47,435 nucleotides of DNA from an uncultured Bacilli bacterium (GCA_947589165.1 CANQCH010000001.1:1-47435); one strand, 5' to 3'. Counted from the stretch's first letter, positions 17,310-25,867 are shown. The notes: generated by a model from the letters alone, not told the origin. Numbers and translations: made by a program.

Positions 17310-17547
17310 ATGTTGCAATTGTTTGCGCTTCACTGGTATTTTTTTGTGGGGGTGTAATGCTATTTTCTTTGGGCGGGTTATAATGCGAAAATTCTTTTAT
17401 TATTCCCATCATTTTTCGCGCATTACTGATTAGAGGTTTGGCTTGCTGATAAAGGGGAATCATTTGATTAGCAAAATTTAAGCCTCGGGATAACCCGGAT
17501 AACATTTTTGTAAGGGAAAAGCCTTGCGTTAAATTGGGTCCAAACAT
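17287..17547 (-). CDS. VrrA/YqfQ-like protein
   Basis: An 86-residue protein opening MFGPNLTQGF and containing LSRGLNFANQMIPLYQQAKP (about 18-37), similar to the core of the Bacillus VrrA/YqfQ family. The tail is a low-complexity Pro/Ser/Thr/Asn stretch with a PPKE...PPQK repeat. YqfQ lies close to trmK in Bacillus too, supporting the match. Function unknown. The ATG at 17547 follows AGGTGA with about 8-nt spacing; a GTG at 17559 is the alternative. Convergent with, and overlapping, the trmK end. Confidence 0.65.
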   Translation of the reverse strand: MFGPNLTQGFSLTKMLSGLSRGLNFANQMIPLYQQAKPLISNARKMMGIIKEFSHYNPPKENSITPPQKNTSEAQTIATSNPVFFQ

Positions 17548-17617
17548 ATTACAATTCACCTATAAATAGTATATGCATATTTTTATTTTTGAATCTTATC
17601 AAATACCTAATTTCTTA

Positions 17618-17646
17618 TTGATAAAAACGAAAGTTAATGATATACT
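17618..17646 (+). promoter_or_regulatory. Sigma-A promoter of the pilC-like gene
   Basis: TTGATA (17618-17623), 17-nt spacer, TATACT (17641-17646). The start would be near 17653; the SD GGAGGG lies at 17661-17666. Confidence 0.8.
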
Positions 17647-17673
17647 TATTAATATAATATGGAGGGAAGAAGT

Positions 17674-19251
17674 GTGGATACAGTAAATAACGAAATGAAG
17701 AAAAATAATTCCTTTATACAAACTTTGATTCTCCCTTTTTATACTATTTTGAATATTATAGTTTTTGCTTTAAAAGGATTTAAAGCCCTTTTCTATGATT
17801 TATGGATAATTATTTTTAATTCTCTAAGTTATCGGCTCGATCGCATTTATCAAACAACAAAGGAAACATCTTTAAATGAAAACGATGACATTTATGAACG
17901 AACTAAAAAAATGAAAAAGAAAAAAGTTTATCATTATTCGGATAAAACTTTAGCTAATTTAGAAAAGAAAAAAGCCGAATTATTAGAAGATTTACAAAAA
18001 GCGGGCGCAACCAGAAGTAAAGAACCTCATATTTATTTATTTAAAGTTAAAGATACCCGTAATGGACGCATTTTTACCGGTACCATGCCGGGTTTTTCCA
18101 AATTAGATATTAATTCCTTTTTATTAAATGAAGGCTACGAAGTATATTCCATTACGACTAATTCGTGGTTAGATATGCTATACCATAAAACTTCCTTTTT
18201 TGGTAATCGGCGGATGAATACCAAAGATTTAATCTTTTGGCTTACGCAATTGGCAACTTATTTAAAAGCAGGACTAACTTTAAACGATTCGATTAAAATT
18301 TTAACCGGTCAAATTAAAGGTGATAGTTCAAGAGAAAGAGCTTTCCAATCAATTTCTTATGAATTAACTTTAGGAGAACCTTTTTCGGTTGCTTTAGAAA
18401 AGCAAGGAGATATGTTTCCTGCCCTTTTAATTAATATGATAAAAGCCGCCGAAGCAAGTGGGACCTTAATTGAAACTTTAGAAGATATGGCTAATTATTA
18501 TACCGAAGTAAATACGACAAAAAAAGAAATGATTAGTGCTATGACTTATCCAGCTATCATTACGGTTTTTGCTTTAGGCGTAGTCATCTTTATCTTAATT
18601 TATGTTGTACCCAAATTTACCAAAATATATGATAACTTTGGGGCCGAAATTAATGGCTTTACCCAATTTATTATTGATGCTAGTCAATTTTTAAAAAATA
18701 ATATTGTCTTAATTTTATTAATTATTTTCTTAATCGTTTTAGTTATTATTATTTTATACCGGTCTGTTAAATTATTTCGAACTTATTTTCAAGTCCTTTT
18801 AATGCATATTCCTATTGTAAAAGATGTCATTATTTATAAAGAATTAACGATCTTTTCGAAAACCTTTGCTTCTTTATTAAAAAATAATGTCTTTATTACC
18901 GAAAGTGTCGGTATTTTAAGTAAAATTACCAATAATGAAATTTATAAAGCCATTCTTTATCGCACCATCAATAATATCATTAAAGGGGAAAAAATTTCCG
19001 AAGCTTTTGCGGATCACTGGGCAGTCCCTGATGTAGCCTATTTCATGATTGTTACCGGCGAATCGACTGGTCGTTTAGCGGAAATGATGCAAAAGGTAAG
19101 TGAGTATTATCAAGAAATGCATCGGTCGATTGTCAATAATTTAAAAGCTTTTATTGAACCAATTATGATTTCCTTTTTAGCTGTCGTGGTTGGGGGCATT
19201 ATTATTGCAGTTATTGTTCCAATGTTTAATATTTATAGTATGATCAAATAG
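17674..19251 (+). CDS. Type II secretion/type IV pilus platform protein (PilC/GspF family) with N-terminal extension
   Basis: A 525-residue GspF/PilC/ComGB family protein, the inner-membrane platform that works with an assembly ATPase to build pili or pseudopili. Standard architecture starts at about residue 117: a small domain (LFKVKDTRNGRIFTG), then two T2SSF repeats (LATYLKAGLTLNDSIKIL and FASLLKNNVFITESVGIL), each followed by membrane segments, and a last membrane segment at the C-terminus. Unusual is the first 115 residues: one or two hydrophobic stretches (about 15-50) and a charged, Lys-rich coiled-coil-like part. The GTG at 17674 fits GGAGGG with 7-nt spacing. Next gene is the prepilin peptidase, 7 nt away. 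Confidence 0.9.
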   Translation: MDTVNNEMKKNNSFIQTLILPFYTILNIIVFALKGFKALFYDLWIIIFNSLSYRLDRIYQTTKETSLNENDDIYERTKKMKKKKVYHYSDKTLANLEKKKAELLEDLQKAGATRSKEPHIYLFKVKDTRNGRIFTGTMPGFSKLDINSFLLNEGYEVYSITTNSWLDMLYHKTSFFGNRRMNTKDLIFWLTQLATYLKAGLTLNDSIKILTGQIKGDSSRERAFQSISYELTLGEPFSVALEKQGDMFPALLINMIKAAEASGTLIETLEDMANYYTEVNTTKKEMISAMTYPAIITVFALGVVIFILIYVVPKFTKIYDNFGAEINGFTQFIIDASQFLKNNIVLILLIIFLIVLVIIILYRSVKLFRTYFQVLLMHIPIVKDVIIYKELTIFSKTFASLLKNNVFITESVGILSKITNNEIYKAILYRTINNIIKGEKISEAFADHWAVPDVAYFMIVTGESTGRLAEMMQKVSEYYQEMHRSIVNNLKAFIEPIMISFLAVVVGGIIIAVIVPMFNIYSMIK

Positions 19252-19258
19252 GTGAAAT

Positions 19259-20011
19259 ATGGCAATTTTAATTTTTATTCTTGGCTTATTATTTGGCTCA
19301 TTTTATTTAGTGGTGGGTCTACGTTTACCCAAAGGGGAAGATGCTTTATTTTCTAGAAGCCACTGCGATAACTGTCAGCATGTTTTAAAATGGTATAATT
19401 TAATTCCCATTTTTTCTTTTATTGGGCAAAAAGGAAAGTGTCCCTATTGTCACGAAAAAATTAGTCCCTTAAATATAATAGTGGAATTAGCCACTGGTTT
19501 TCTTTTTACCTTAGGATATTTAATGTACGGTTTTTCTTATGAATTTTATCTATATTTAATCGTTGTTTCATTAATGATCCTAATTTTTATTACCGATTTC
19601 ATTTATTTAATTATTCTAGATTCACCATTAATTATTGGTACTATCTTAGTTATTATTTTAAAATATATTTACTTGGGCCTTATGCCTGCTTTAACTAGTC
19701 TTTTGAATGGTATTTTATTATTTTTCGTCATGTATTTAATTCAATTTCTAGGGAGTAAATTATTTAAAAAGGAATCTTTAGGTGGCGGTGATGTTAAATT
19801 TGCCTTTCTAATTGGGTTAATTTTGGATTTTCCTTTAGGTTTAGTGACCTTAATTTTATCGACTTTTTTAGCTTTACCATATTCCATAGCTACTTTATAT
19901 ATGACCAAAAATCACGAAGTGCCATATGGTCCCTTTTTAGTTGGAGCGCTTTTTATCGTTATTGTTTTCTTAGATAAATTTAAAGCTTTATTATTAGTAT
20001 TATTTCCATAA
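19259..20011 (+). CDS. Prepilin peptidase (A24 family)
   Basis: A 250-residue aspartic protease that cleaves and methylates prepilins at the inner membrane (PilD/ComC type). The cytoplasmic zinc-binding loop has two CxxC pairs (CDNCQ and CPYCH, about 36-65). Catalytic aspartates are expected in FITDFIYLIILD (about 116-127) and in LGGGDVKFAF (about 174-183). Some eight membrane segments. With the PilC-like gene it forms a two-gene pilus or competence module, but no pilin, assembly ATPase or retraction ATPase lies in the window. Confidence 0.93.
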   Translation: MAILIFILGLLFGSFYLVVGLRLPKGEDALFSRSHCDNCQHVLKWYNLIPIFSFIGQKGKCPYCHEKISPLNIIVELATGFLFTLGYLMYGFSYEFYLYLIVVSLMILIFITDFIYLIILDSPLIIGTILVIILKYIYLGLMPALTSLLNGILLFFVMYLIQFLGSKLFKKESLGGGDVKFAFLIGLILDFPLGLVTLILSTFLALPYSIATLYMTKNHEVPYGPFLVGALFIVIVFLDKFKALLLVLFP

Positions 20012-20037
20012 AAAAAGCGGCTAGAATATTTCTAGCC
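20010..20037 (-). terminator. Terminator of the 31-residue membrane protein
   Basis: Perfect 8-bp stem GGCTAGAA/TTCTAGCC (20019-20026 with 20030-20037). On the minus strand a GC pair and then seven T follow, so it terminates leftward transcription. Confidence 0.8.
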
Positions 20038-20133
20038 TTAAATAATATAAACTAATATGGAAGCGACAACACTACCAACCATTAGTAAAAGCATTAACCA
20101 TATAAATAGTTTTTGCACCGTTTTTCTTTTCAT
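20038..20133 (-). CDS. 31-residue single-span membrane microprotein (DUF4044-like)
   Basis: A 31-codon frame opening MKRKTVQKLFIWLMLLLMVG, continuing with a hydrophobic run to the end, which reads as a basic head and one membrane helix. The ATG at 20133 follows GAAGGTGGAAC, a good SD, and a strong hairpin terminator begins directly after the stop. The head-plus-helix pattern (KT..KL..W.MLLLMV.S) recalls small Bacillota proteins annotated DUF4044; that link is from memory. The signals around it make it more convincing than its size suggests. Confidence 0.6.
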   Translation of the reverse strand: MKRKTVQKLFIWLMLLLMVGSVVASILVYII

Positions 20134-20201
20134 GTTCCACCTTCGTAAATAATTTATCATAAATTTATTATTTATGCAATATAATTCACTAGGTGATAAA
20201 A

Positions 20202-20780
20202 ATGTGGACAAGCACTAATAAAAAGTTTTGGTTATTTTTAGGAATAATTTTCAGTATTGGTCTAATTTCCGGTCTAATTTATATTTATCTAATACCATCA
20301 GCTAATCAAGAAATAATTAAAACCAGTATCAATAATTTTTTTCAAAATCTCGATAATTTAAGAATTAATAATATTGGGACGCATGTTTTAATTATCCCTT
20401 TCCTAATTATTAGTGCCTTTTTAGTAATCGGAATTCCTTTAGGCATCTTTTATTTATTTTATAATGGCTTTTTAGTCGGCTTTACGATTAGTAATTTTAC
20501 GATTTGTTTAGGCTTAAAAGGATTTATTTATAGTTTAGTTTATGTTTTAATTACCAAATTAGTTTATTTATTTTTTCTTAATATCTTAATTACTTCTTTA
20601 ATAAAAATTGGTTTTAATGTTGGGAAAATTATCGTAAGAAAAAAAGATAGTTCTAAAGATATAATTATCTTTTTATTTAAACGAGTTATTATTTGTTTTC
20701 TAGTTATTTTGCTAAATGATATCTTTCTTTTATTTTTAGGTGATAATTTAATAAATATCTTTAAATTTTTAGTTATTTAA
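20202..20780 (+). CDS. SpoIIM-like (DUF95) membrane protein
   Basis: A 192-residue protein with about five membrane segments and the SpoIIM pattern: an opening helix, an extracytoplasmic loop with SANQEIIKTSINNFFQN, a GIPLGIFYLFYNGFLVGFT-like central core, and two C-terminal helices. In spore formers SpoIIM is part of the engulfment DMP complex with SpoIID and SpoIIP; no partners or other engulfment genes are here. The start is the ATG at 20202, after AGGTGATAAAA; a GTG at 20193 sits inside the SD. TATAAT at 20180-20185. Monocistronic or leading into mnmA 24 nt later. Confidence 0.78.
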   Translation: MWTSTNKKFWLFLGIIFSIGLISGLIYIYLIPSANQEIIKTSINNFFQNLDNLRINNIGTHVLIIPFLIISAFLVIGIPLGIFYLFYNGFLVGFTISNFTICLGLKGFIYSLVYVLITKLVYLFFLNILITSLIKIGFNVGKIIVRKKDSSKDIIIFLFKRVIICFLVILLNDIFLLFLGDNLINIFKFLVI

Positions 20781-20804
20781 GTTATACTATTTTTGTGAAG
20801 AAAA

Positions 20805-21905
20805 ATGAAAAAAGTTATTGTAGGTGTTAGTGGGGGTGTCGATTCAGCCGTCGCTTTATATTTACTTAAAGAAGCCGGTTATGAAGTCGAAGGCTTATTT
20901 ATGCGAAATTGGGATAGTGCCATTAATAATGATCAAGAAGGGATGGCATTAGGTGGCGAAATTTGCCCGCAAGAACAAGATTATAATGATGCTTTAAAAG
21001 TCTGCGAACAATTAGGTGTCAAACTTCATCGCGTTGATTTTATTAAAGAATATTGGGATTATGTTTTTACGTACTTTTTAGAAGAATTAGAGAAGGGGAG
21101 AACTCCTAATCCCGATATGTTATGTAATCGGTATATTAAATTCGATTTATTTATTAAAGAAGCTTTAAAATTAGGAGCTGATTATGTTGCTACTGGTCAT
21201 TATGCCAAGTACGAAAATGGTAAATTACTTCGCGCGAAAGATTTAAATAAAGATCAAACCTATTTTTTAGCGGATGTTAAAGCAGCTAATTTTAAAAATG
21301 TTTTATTTCCCATTGGTAATTTAACGAAAACAGAAGTAAGAAAAATTGCCCAAGAACAAAATTTATATGTAGCCAAGAAGAAGGATTCAACGGGAATTTG
21401 TTTTATCGGGGAACGGAATTATCAAAAATTCGTGCAAAATTATTTAAAACCCAATCCCGGCGATATTATTAATGTCGAAACCAAAGAAGTTATTGGCCGC
21501 CATAATGGTTTAATGAATTACACTATTGGCCAAAGACGAAACGTCGGAATTGGGGGAAATTCGGAAAGACACTTCGTTTGTGGCAAAAATTTAAAAGAAA
21601 ATAAACTATATGTCACTTTTAACGAAGAATATTTGATGAGTGATGAATGTATTATTAAAAATCTTAACTTTATTAGTCCCTTAAGGCCAACTTTTTGTAC
21701 AGCCAAATTTCGTTATCGCGGCATGGATTATCCCGTGGAATTAGTTTATCAAGATGAAGATACCATCCAAGTTAAATTTTTAGAAAAAGTGAAAGCGGTA
21801 ACGCCCGGTCAAGCTTGTGTTTTATATTTAGGTGAAGAATGTCTTGGTTGTGGCTTTATAGAACAAGTTCGCAAAAATAATCAAGATTTATGGTATCTTT
21901 CATAA
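20805..21905 (+). CDS. mnmA: tRNA-specific 2-thiouridylase MnmA
   Basis: A 366-residue MnmA, which installs the 2-thio group of s2U34 in tRNA(Lys, Glu, Gln). The PP-loop SGGVDS is at residues 9-14. The two catalytic cysteines are Cys107 (NPDMLCNRYIKF) and Cys199 (DSTGICFIGERN). The C-terminal barrel domains follow. A cysteine desulfurase partner is not in the window. A weak TATACT box (20783-20788) precedes it. Confidence 0.96.
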   Translation: MKKVIVGVSGGVDSAVALYLLKEAGYEVEGLFMRNWDSAINNDQEGMALGGEICPQEQDYNDALKVCEQLGVKLHRVDFIKEYWDYVFTYFLEELEKGRTPNPDMLCNRYIKFDLFIKEALKLGADYVATGHYAKYENGKLLRAKDLNKDQTYFLADVKAANFKNVLFPIGNLTKTEVRKIAQEQNLYVAKKKDSTGICFIGERNYQKFVQNYLKPNPGDIINVETKEVIGRHNGLMNYTIGQRRNVGIGGNSERHFVCGKNLKENKLYVTFNEEYLMSDECIIKNLNFISPLRPTFCTAKFRYRGMDYPVELVYQDEDTIQVKFLEKVKAVTPGQACVLYLGEECLGCGFIEQVRKNNQDLWYLS

Positions 21906-21910
21906 TAAAC

Positions 21911-21940
21911 TTGACACTTTTATGTTAAGTTTTGTATAAT
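21911..21940 (+). promoter_or_regulatory. Sigma-A promoter of the HTH gene
   Basis: TTGACA (21911-21916), 18-nt spacer, perfect TATAAT (21935-21940), 31 nt before the start at 21971. Confidence 0.9.
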
Positions 21941-21970
21941 TAATTTGTAAATAGATAGGGTAGTGAGTAA

Positions 21971-22741
21971 ATGAAAAGATTAAATGAATTATTACAAGAA
22001 TTAGGGGTTTCCAAAGTAAAATTGGCTAAGTATCTAGGAGTATCACGCCAAATGGTTTATAATTATTTAATTTTAGATGATTTAGATAAATGGCCAAAAG
22101 AAAAGAAGCTATTATTATTACAATTGTTAGATATTACGGATGGCGAAGAAAAAACGTTAAATAATATTCATTTAACCACCGAATACATGATGAATGTCGA
22201 AAAAAGATTAAATAGTGCTGTCAAATCTAATAATGAATTAGATTATTTAAGTTCTTCTTCTTTAACTAAAGATCATAAAAATTTACTCAATGATATTATC
22301 TTTTTATTAAAAGAAAAATTAGAAGATGATAATGACGATACCGCGGGTGCAACCATGAAATATCTATATTATCTACTTCAAGCTATGGAAAATATTCCGG
22401 AAATAAAATATTTACTCGCTTATATGGCGAAAAGTAATTGTTTTATTAAACCCGATGAATATGTTTATGATGAGGATAAACAATTTACTTTTGAAGGTAT
22501 TTTATATACGGCTATTTCCTTATATAATAGCGGTAAATCCGATAAAAATAAAGTAGCCGATAATCATCGTTTATTTGTCCAAGAAATTGAACAAAAAAAT
22601 GAAGAAAAATTAAGTCGGACCCAACAATTAATGACTTTTAAATCGCAAGCTTTAAGAGAATTAGGCTATGATGATATAAATGAAGAAAATGCCGTAGAAT
22701 TTTATGAAAAATTAGCGGAAATTGAAGCAAGGAAATTATAA
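21971..22741 (+). CDS. HTH (Cro/CI-like) domain protein of unknown function
   Basis: A 256-residue protein. The N-terminal 60 residues read as a lambda-repressor-like HTH: LNELLQELGVSKVKLAKYLGVSRQMVYNYL. The rest (about 65-256) is helical, acidic and Lys-rich with no recognisable sensor domain. It has the best promoter in this stretch and heads a likely operon: the next gene starts 1 nt after its stop and a PAP2 phosphatase follows. It could regulate that operon. No obvious inverted repeat operator is seen at its promoter. Confidence 0.75.
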   Translation: MKRLNELLQELGVSKVKLAKYLGVSRQMVYNYLILDDLDKWPKEKKLLLLQLLDITDGEEKTLNNIHLTTEYMMNVEKRLNSAVKSNNELDYLSSSSLTKDHKNLLNDIIFLLKEKLEDDNDDTAGATMKYLYYLLQAMENIPEIKYLLAYMAKSNCFIKPDEYVYDEDKQFTFEGILYTAISLYNSGKSDKNKVADNHRLFVQEIEQKNEEKLSRTQQLMTFKSQALRELGYDDINEENAVEFYEKLAEIEARKL

Positions 22742-22742
22742 A

Positions 22743-23555
22743 ATGAAAAAAAAGCCTAAATTAAAAGGAAATATTGCCAAATTTTTGCTTCCTAGTTTAA
22801 TTGTCATTTTAATCATCATAATTATCATAACTATTTTTTGTTTAAAAAAAGATCATGTTAATCAAGATATTATTGATGAATATTATACTTTTTTAGGAAG
22901 TAATGATTTAACTTTATGCAATGGCTTAATAGCCTATGATAGCCTAGAAGTAACGAAAGATCTTATAGAAGATACCGATAAAGTTTGTAATAGTTATTTA
23001 AATTTAGCATCCGAAAAAATTGCGAAGGTCAAAGTAGATAAAAATGCGAAAAAAAATAATTGTACTTATGAAAAATTTACTTTTGCCACTGATAATTACG
23101 AAGAAGATTATTGTACAATTGAAAAAATTGCCATCACAGATTTAAAAAATGAATACAATCTTATTTATAATGAAGAAATAGGTGATTTAAAAGATTTTTA
23201 TATTGATGAAAATAAAGTATGTCATTATCGCAATGACTATTATTACTGTGGTTTGGCCGAAACTTTTTCTTATTCTTTAATGGCCAAACCCAATGTTTAC
23301 CGTTCTATTAAAAAAACTGTAGAACAAGGTGATATAATCTATATTTATGACTTATTTTTAAAGACCAAAGAAGAGAAGTGCTATAATAGTTTTAATTCGG
23401 ATGAAGAAAACGCCGAATGTAGCAAAAAATATGCGCAAAAAGGGGAAATTAATTATCGCTTATTAAAAAAATATGGAACATTATACCGCCATACTTTTAA
23501 ATTAAATAAAGAAACTGGCAAGTATTATTGGTATGCTAGTCAACCGGAAGATTAG
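22743..23555 (+). CDS. Membrane-anchored extracytoplasmic protein, unknown
   Basis: A 270-residue protein with a basic head, one strong membrane segment (about 14-38, almost all Ile/Leu/Val) and an outside domain. The outer domain has at least nine cysteines spread through it, so disulfides are possible. It is rich in Asn, Lys, Asp and Tyr. No family recognised. The start is the ATG at 22743 with AAGGAAA SD; a TTG at 22722 is rejected. Lies between the HTH gene (1 nt) and the PAP2 gene (3 nt), so all three are probably co-expressed. Confidence 0.75.
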   Translation: MKKKPKLKGNIAKFLLPSLIVILIIIIIITIFCLKKDHVNQDIIDEYYTFLGSNDLTLCNGLIAYDSLEVTKDLIEDTDKVCNSYLNLASEKIAKVKVDKNAKKNNCTYEKFTFATDNYEEDYCTIEKIAITDLKNEYNLIYNEEIGDLKDFYIDENKVCHYRNDYYYCGLAETFSYSLMAKPNVYRSIKKTVEQGDIIYIYDLFLKTKEEKCYNSFNSDEENAECSKKYAQKGEINYRLLKKYGTLYRHTFKLNKETGKYYWYASQPED

Positions 23556-23558
23556 ATT

Positions 23559-24179
23559 ATGACAAGAAAAAAATTAATTATTACTGATATTATTTTAATA
23601 TCAGCTTTAATTTTCCTAATTTTTAGCTTAAATAGCTCTTATTTAAAGCAATTTGATAGTTATATTTATTCTTTGGTAACGACTAATATTAATCCTAATT
23701 TGACAACTTTTTTTAAAATCGTAACTTTCTTTGGCAGTACTATTTTTATTGTAAGTGCGACTATTGTTATCTTTGTTATCATGTTTAAAAGCAGAAGAGG
23801 ACCCCAATTTCTTATTTTAATTGCGACGGCCATGATATTAAGTAGTTTGTTAAAAATAATCATTCATCGGCCACGACCTGATGTTTTAAAACTAGTAATC
23901 GAAACAACGTATAGCTTCCCAAGTGGTCACACTATGGCGATTAGTATTTTGATGGGCTTTTTCTTTTACTTATTAGAAATAGAGAAGGGGAAGATGCGAA
24001 AATGGCTTAAAATAATTAGCCAATGCTTTTGTATTTTGATCACCCTTCTCGTAATCATCAGTCGTATTTATTTAGGTGCTCATTATGCCTCAGATACCGT
24101 CGGAGCGGTTATTATTGCTACTTTAGTACTAATTAATCTCACCTTTTGGTTTCAAAATTGGCATCTCCCCTCTTCTTAA
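23559..24179 (+). CDS. PAP2 superfamily phosphatase
   Basis: A 206-residue membrane phosphatase with the three-part PAP2 signature: KIIIHRPRP (about 103-111), SFPSGHTM (about 121-128) and SRIYLGAHYASDTVGA (about 169-184). Five or six membrane segments. Family members hydrolyse lipid phosphates such as undecaprenyl diphosphate or phosphatidylglycerophosphate; the substrate cannot be told here. In a walled cell lacking other candidates in view, recycling of the undecaprenyl carrier is plausible. Last gene of the HTH-led operon. Confidence 0.92.
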   Translation: MTRKKLIITDIILISALIFLIFSLNSSYLKQFDSYIYSLVTTNINPNLTTFFKIVTFFGSTIFIVSATIVIFVIMFKSRRGPQFLILIATAMILSSLLKIIIHRPRPDVLKLVIETTYSFPSGHTMAISILMGFFFYLLEIEKGKMRKWLKIISQCFCILITLLVIISRIYLGAHYASDTVGAVIIATLVLINLTFWFQNWHLPSS

Positions 24180-24225
24180 CTAGAGGAGAGGATTATCTAT
24201 TCTATAATTTAAATAAATAGTTATA

Positions 24226-24290
24226 TATACCTTATTAAATATATAAGGTATAATAATAAACCTTATAATATATAAATAAGGTAATATACC
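24226..24290. repeat. Array of alternating ACCTTAT/ATAAGGT half-sites
   Basis: TATACCTTAT (24226-24235) faces ATAAGGTATA (24243-24252), a perfect 10-bp inverted repeat. Then ACCTTAT (24260-24266) faces ATAAGGT (24276-24282), a 7-bp inverted repeat, and GGTA/TACC (24280-24283 with 24287-24290) overlaps its end. Four copies of one 7-mer within 57 bases on alternating strands suggest binding sites for a dimeric protein. Confidence 0.75.
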
Positions 24291-24481
24291 GCGTATTTTA
24301 TATTTAAAAATAATTTAAAATAACAAAATAACATTTTTTTCATTGATCATAATTTGAAATAAATAATATATAGATGAAAAAAAGTAAAATAAATCATGAC
24401 AGTGTTAAATAAATATTCAAAATCTTATTTAAAATAGCTAAATAACGTTTTTAAAATAATATATATTATGTTAACTTAACC

Positions 24482-24510
24482 TTGAGAAACCAAAATAAAT
24501 ATGTTATACT
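24482..24510 (+). promoter_or_regulatory. Sigma-A promoter of the DUF2726 gene
   Basis: TTGAGA (24482-24487), 17-nt spacer, TATACT (24505-24510), 24 nt before the start at 24534. Confidence 0.8.
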
Positions 24511-24533
24511 CTACTTGAAATGGGAGTTTTTTT

Positions 24534-25127
24534 ATGAAAAAAAATATTTTTAAGTACTTTAGTATATTTTTTTATATTTGTTTAATATATTCTTTATTAA
24601 ATACTAAATATATTAAATATTCTTTAGCCTTTTTAATTTTGGCTACTATTTTTATTTATTTAAGTGAAAAGATTAGTTCACTTAATACTAATATCGATAA
24701 TATGAATATCGATAATTTTAAAGAAGCCAACGCATTCTACAAAGTTAAAAAATTCTTAACGCCAAGTGAAATTAGCTTTTATAAAAAGATGCAAAGATTA
24801 CAAGATATGGGTTATATTATTGTGCCCCAAGTTAATTTAGCAACCATTATTGAAAAGCAAAATGCTAAATATCATAATGAATTATTTCGGAATGTCGATT
24901 TTGGTATTTTTGATGCTAATTTTAATTTGTTACTTTTAATTGAGCTAAATGATAAATCCCATCAAGAAATAAGTCGCCGCAATCGTGATTTAAAGGTTAA
25001 AAAAATCTTGAGTGATTGTCAAATTAAATTATTAGTTTTCTATACCTCCTACCCTAACGAAACAGATTATGTCGTAAATCGAATATTAAATGCTATCAAA
25101 GAAAATACTAATCAAAACATGAAATAA
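24534..25127 (+). CDS. Membrane-anchored DUF2726 protein (endonuclease-like fold)
   Basis: A 197-residue protein with two hydrophobic segments at the N-terminus (about 7-22 and 29-45) and a C-terminal DUF2726 domain. That domain shows FLTPSEISFYKKMQRL, YIIVPQVNL, NVDFGIFDANFNLLLLIELND and RRNRDLKVKKILSD. The D...E pattern in DFGIFDAN..LLLLIELND is that expected of the PD-(D/E)XK-like fold to which DUF2726 is assigned. Biochemical role unknown. GGGAG SD. Its 3' end overlaps the ZIP gene on the other strand by 16 nt. Confidence 0.85.
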   Translation: MKKNIFKYFSIFFYICLIYSLLNTKYIKYSLAFLILATIFIYLSEKISSLNTNIDNMNIDNFKEANAFYKVKKFLTPSEISFYKKMQRLQDMGYIIVPQVNLATIIEKQNAKYHNELFRNVDFGIFDANFNLLLLIELNDKSHQEISRRNRDLKVKKILSDCQIKLLVFYTSYPNETDYVVNRILNAIKENTNQNMK

Positions 25128-25867
25128 TTAAATAAGATTAATATTACCCCTACTCCCATCCCGAGATATAAAAATTTAGTTAAATTATATTTTTTGGCTT
25201 TAGGAAGCATACCTTCAATGGCAAGCGTAATCATAATACCCGCGACTAAAATTAAGATCATACTTATTAAATTATTTGTAATGTATTTACTTAAAAATAT
25301 ATAGGCTAAAATGGCCCCAATAGGCTCGGCAATACCCGAATAAAATGTTTTTAAAATGGCTTCTTTTTTATTTTTTTTGGCAAAATAAATGGGAACCGCA
25401 ATACTAATACCTTCCGGGATATTATGAAAAGCAATGGCTATGGCTAATTTTATTCCTAAATTAATATCTTTATAAGAAGACATAAAGGTAGCAATTCCTT
25501 CGGGAAAATTATGTAAAATAAGAGCTAACATATTAAGTAAACCTAATTTATATAGATCATTTTTATTGGTCTCGGCTCGGGCTATTAATTTATTTAAAAA
25601 TTTAATTAAAATAACCCCACTTAAGAATAAGATAATAATCAAAACTAACCCTTTCGTAATACCATAATTACCTAATAAAATATAGGTTGATTCGGGTAAA
25701 AGATCAGTTATACTAATGCCAATCATGATAGTTAGAGAAAAAGCTAAGGCGGCCGTTATAAATTTATTAATATTTTCCGGTTTAAATTTAAAAAAGACTA
25801 CTAGTCCGCCTAAAACTGTGGAAATTCCAGCTAGTGTGGAAACTAATAAGGCACCAATTATTTCCAT
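25112..25867 (-). CDS. ZIP family metal transporter
   Basis: A 251-residue ZIP transporter with about eight membrane segments. Metal-binding helices are clear: ALILHNFPEGIATF (about 115-128) and AIAFHNIPEGISIAV (about 145-159). Family members import Zn, Fe or Mn (ZupT-like). The His-rich cytoplasmic loop of many ZIPs is short here. AGGGGTGAG SD. No Fur or Zur box was recognised upstream. Divergent from the small Asn/Arg-rich gene. Confidence 0.92.
   Translation of the reverse strand: MEIIGALLVSTLAGISTVLGGLVVFFKFKPENINKFITAALAFSLTIMIGISITDLLPESTYILLGNYGITKGLVLIIILFLSGVILIKFLNKLIARAETNKNDLYKLGLLNMLALILHNFPEGIATFMSSYKDINLGIKLAIAIAFHNIPEGISIAVPIYFAKKNKKEAILKTFYSGIAEPIGAILAYIFLSKYITNNLISMILILVAGIMITLAIEGMLPKAKKYNLTKFLYLGMGVGVILILFNYFMF

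Larger units (their letters stand above)
24180..24533. other. Gene-free, extremely AT-rich intergenic region
   Basis: About 350 nt with no convincing reading frame. It holds a weak hairpin just after the PAP2 gene (24166-24192), the ACCTTAT half-site array (24226-24290), loosely repeated TTTAAAATA stretches and, at the right end, the promoter of the next gene. Only about one base in six is G or C by eye. No DnaA-box cluster was seen. Confidence 0.7.

Noticed and set aside
24180..24533. Replication origin in the AT-rich gap
   Set aside because: No DnaA-box cluster and no dnaA or dnaN gene near; only AT-richness and the ACCTTAT array support it.
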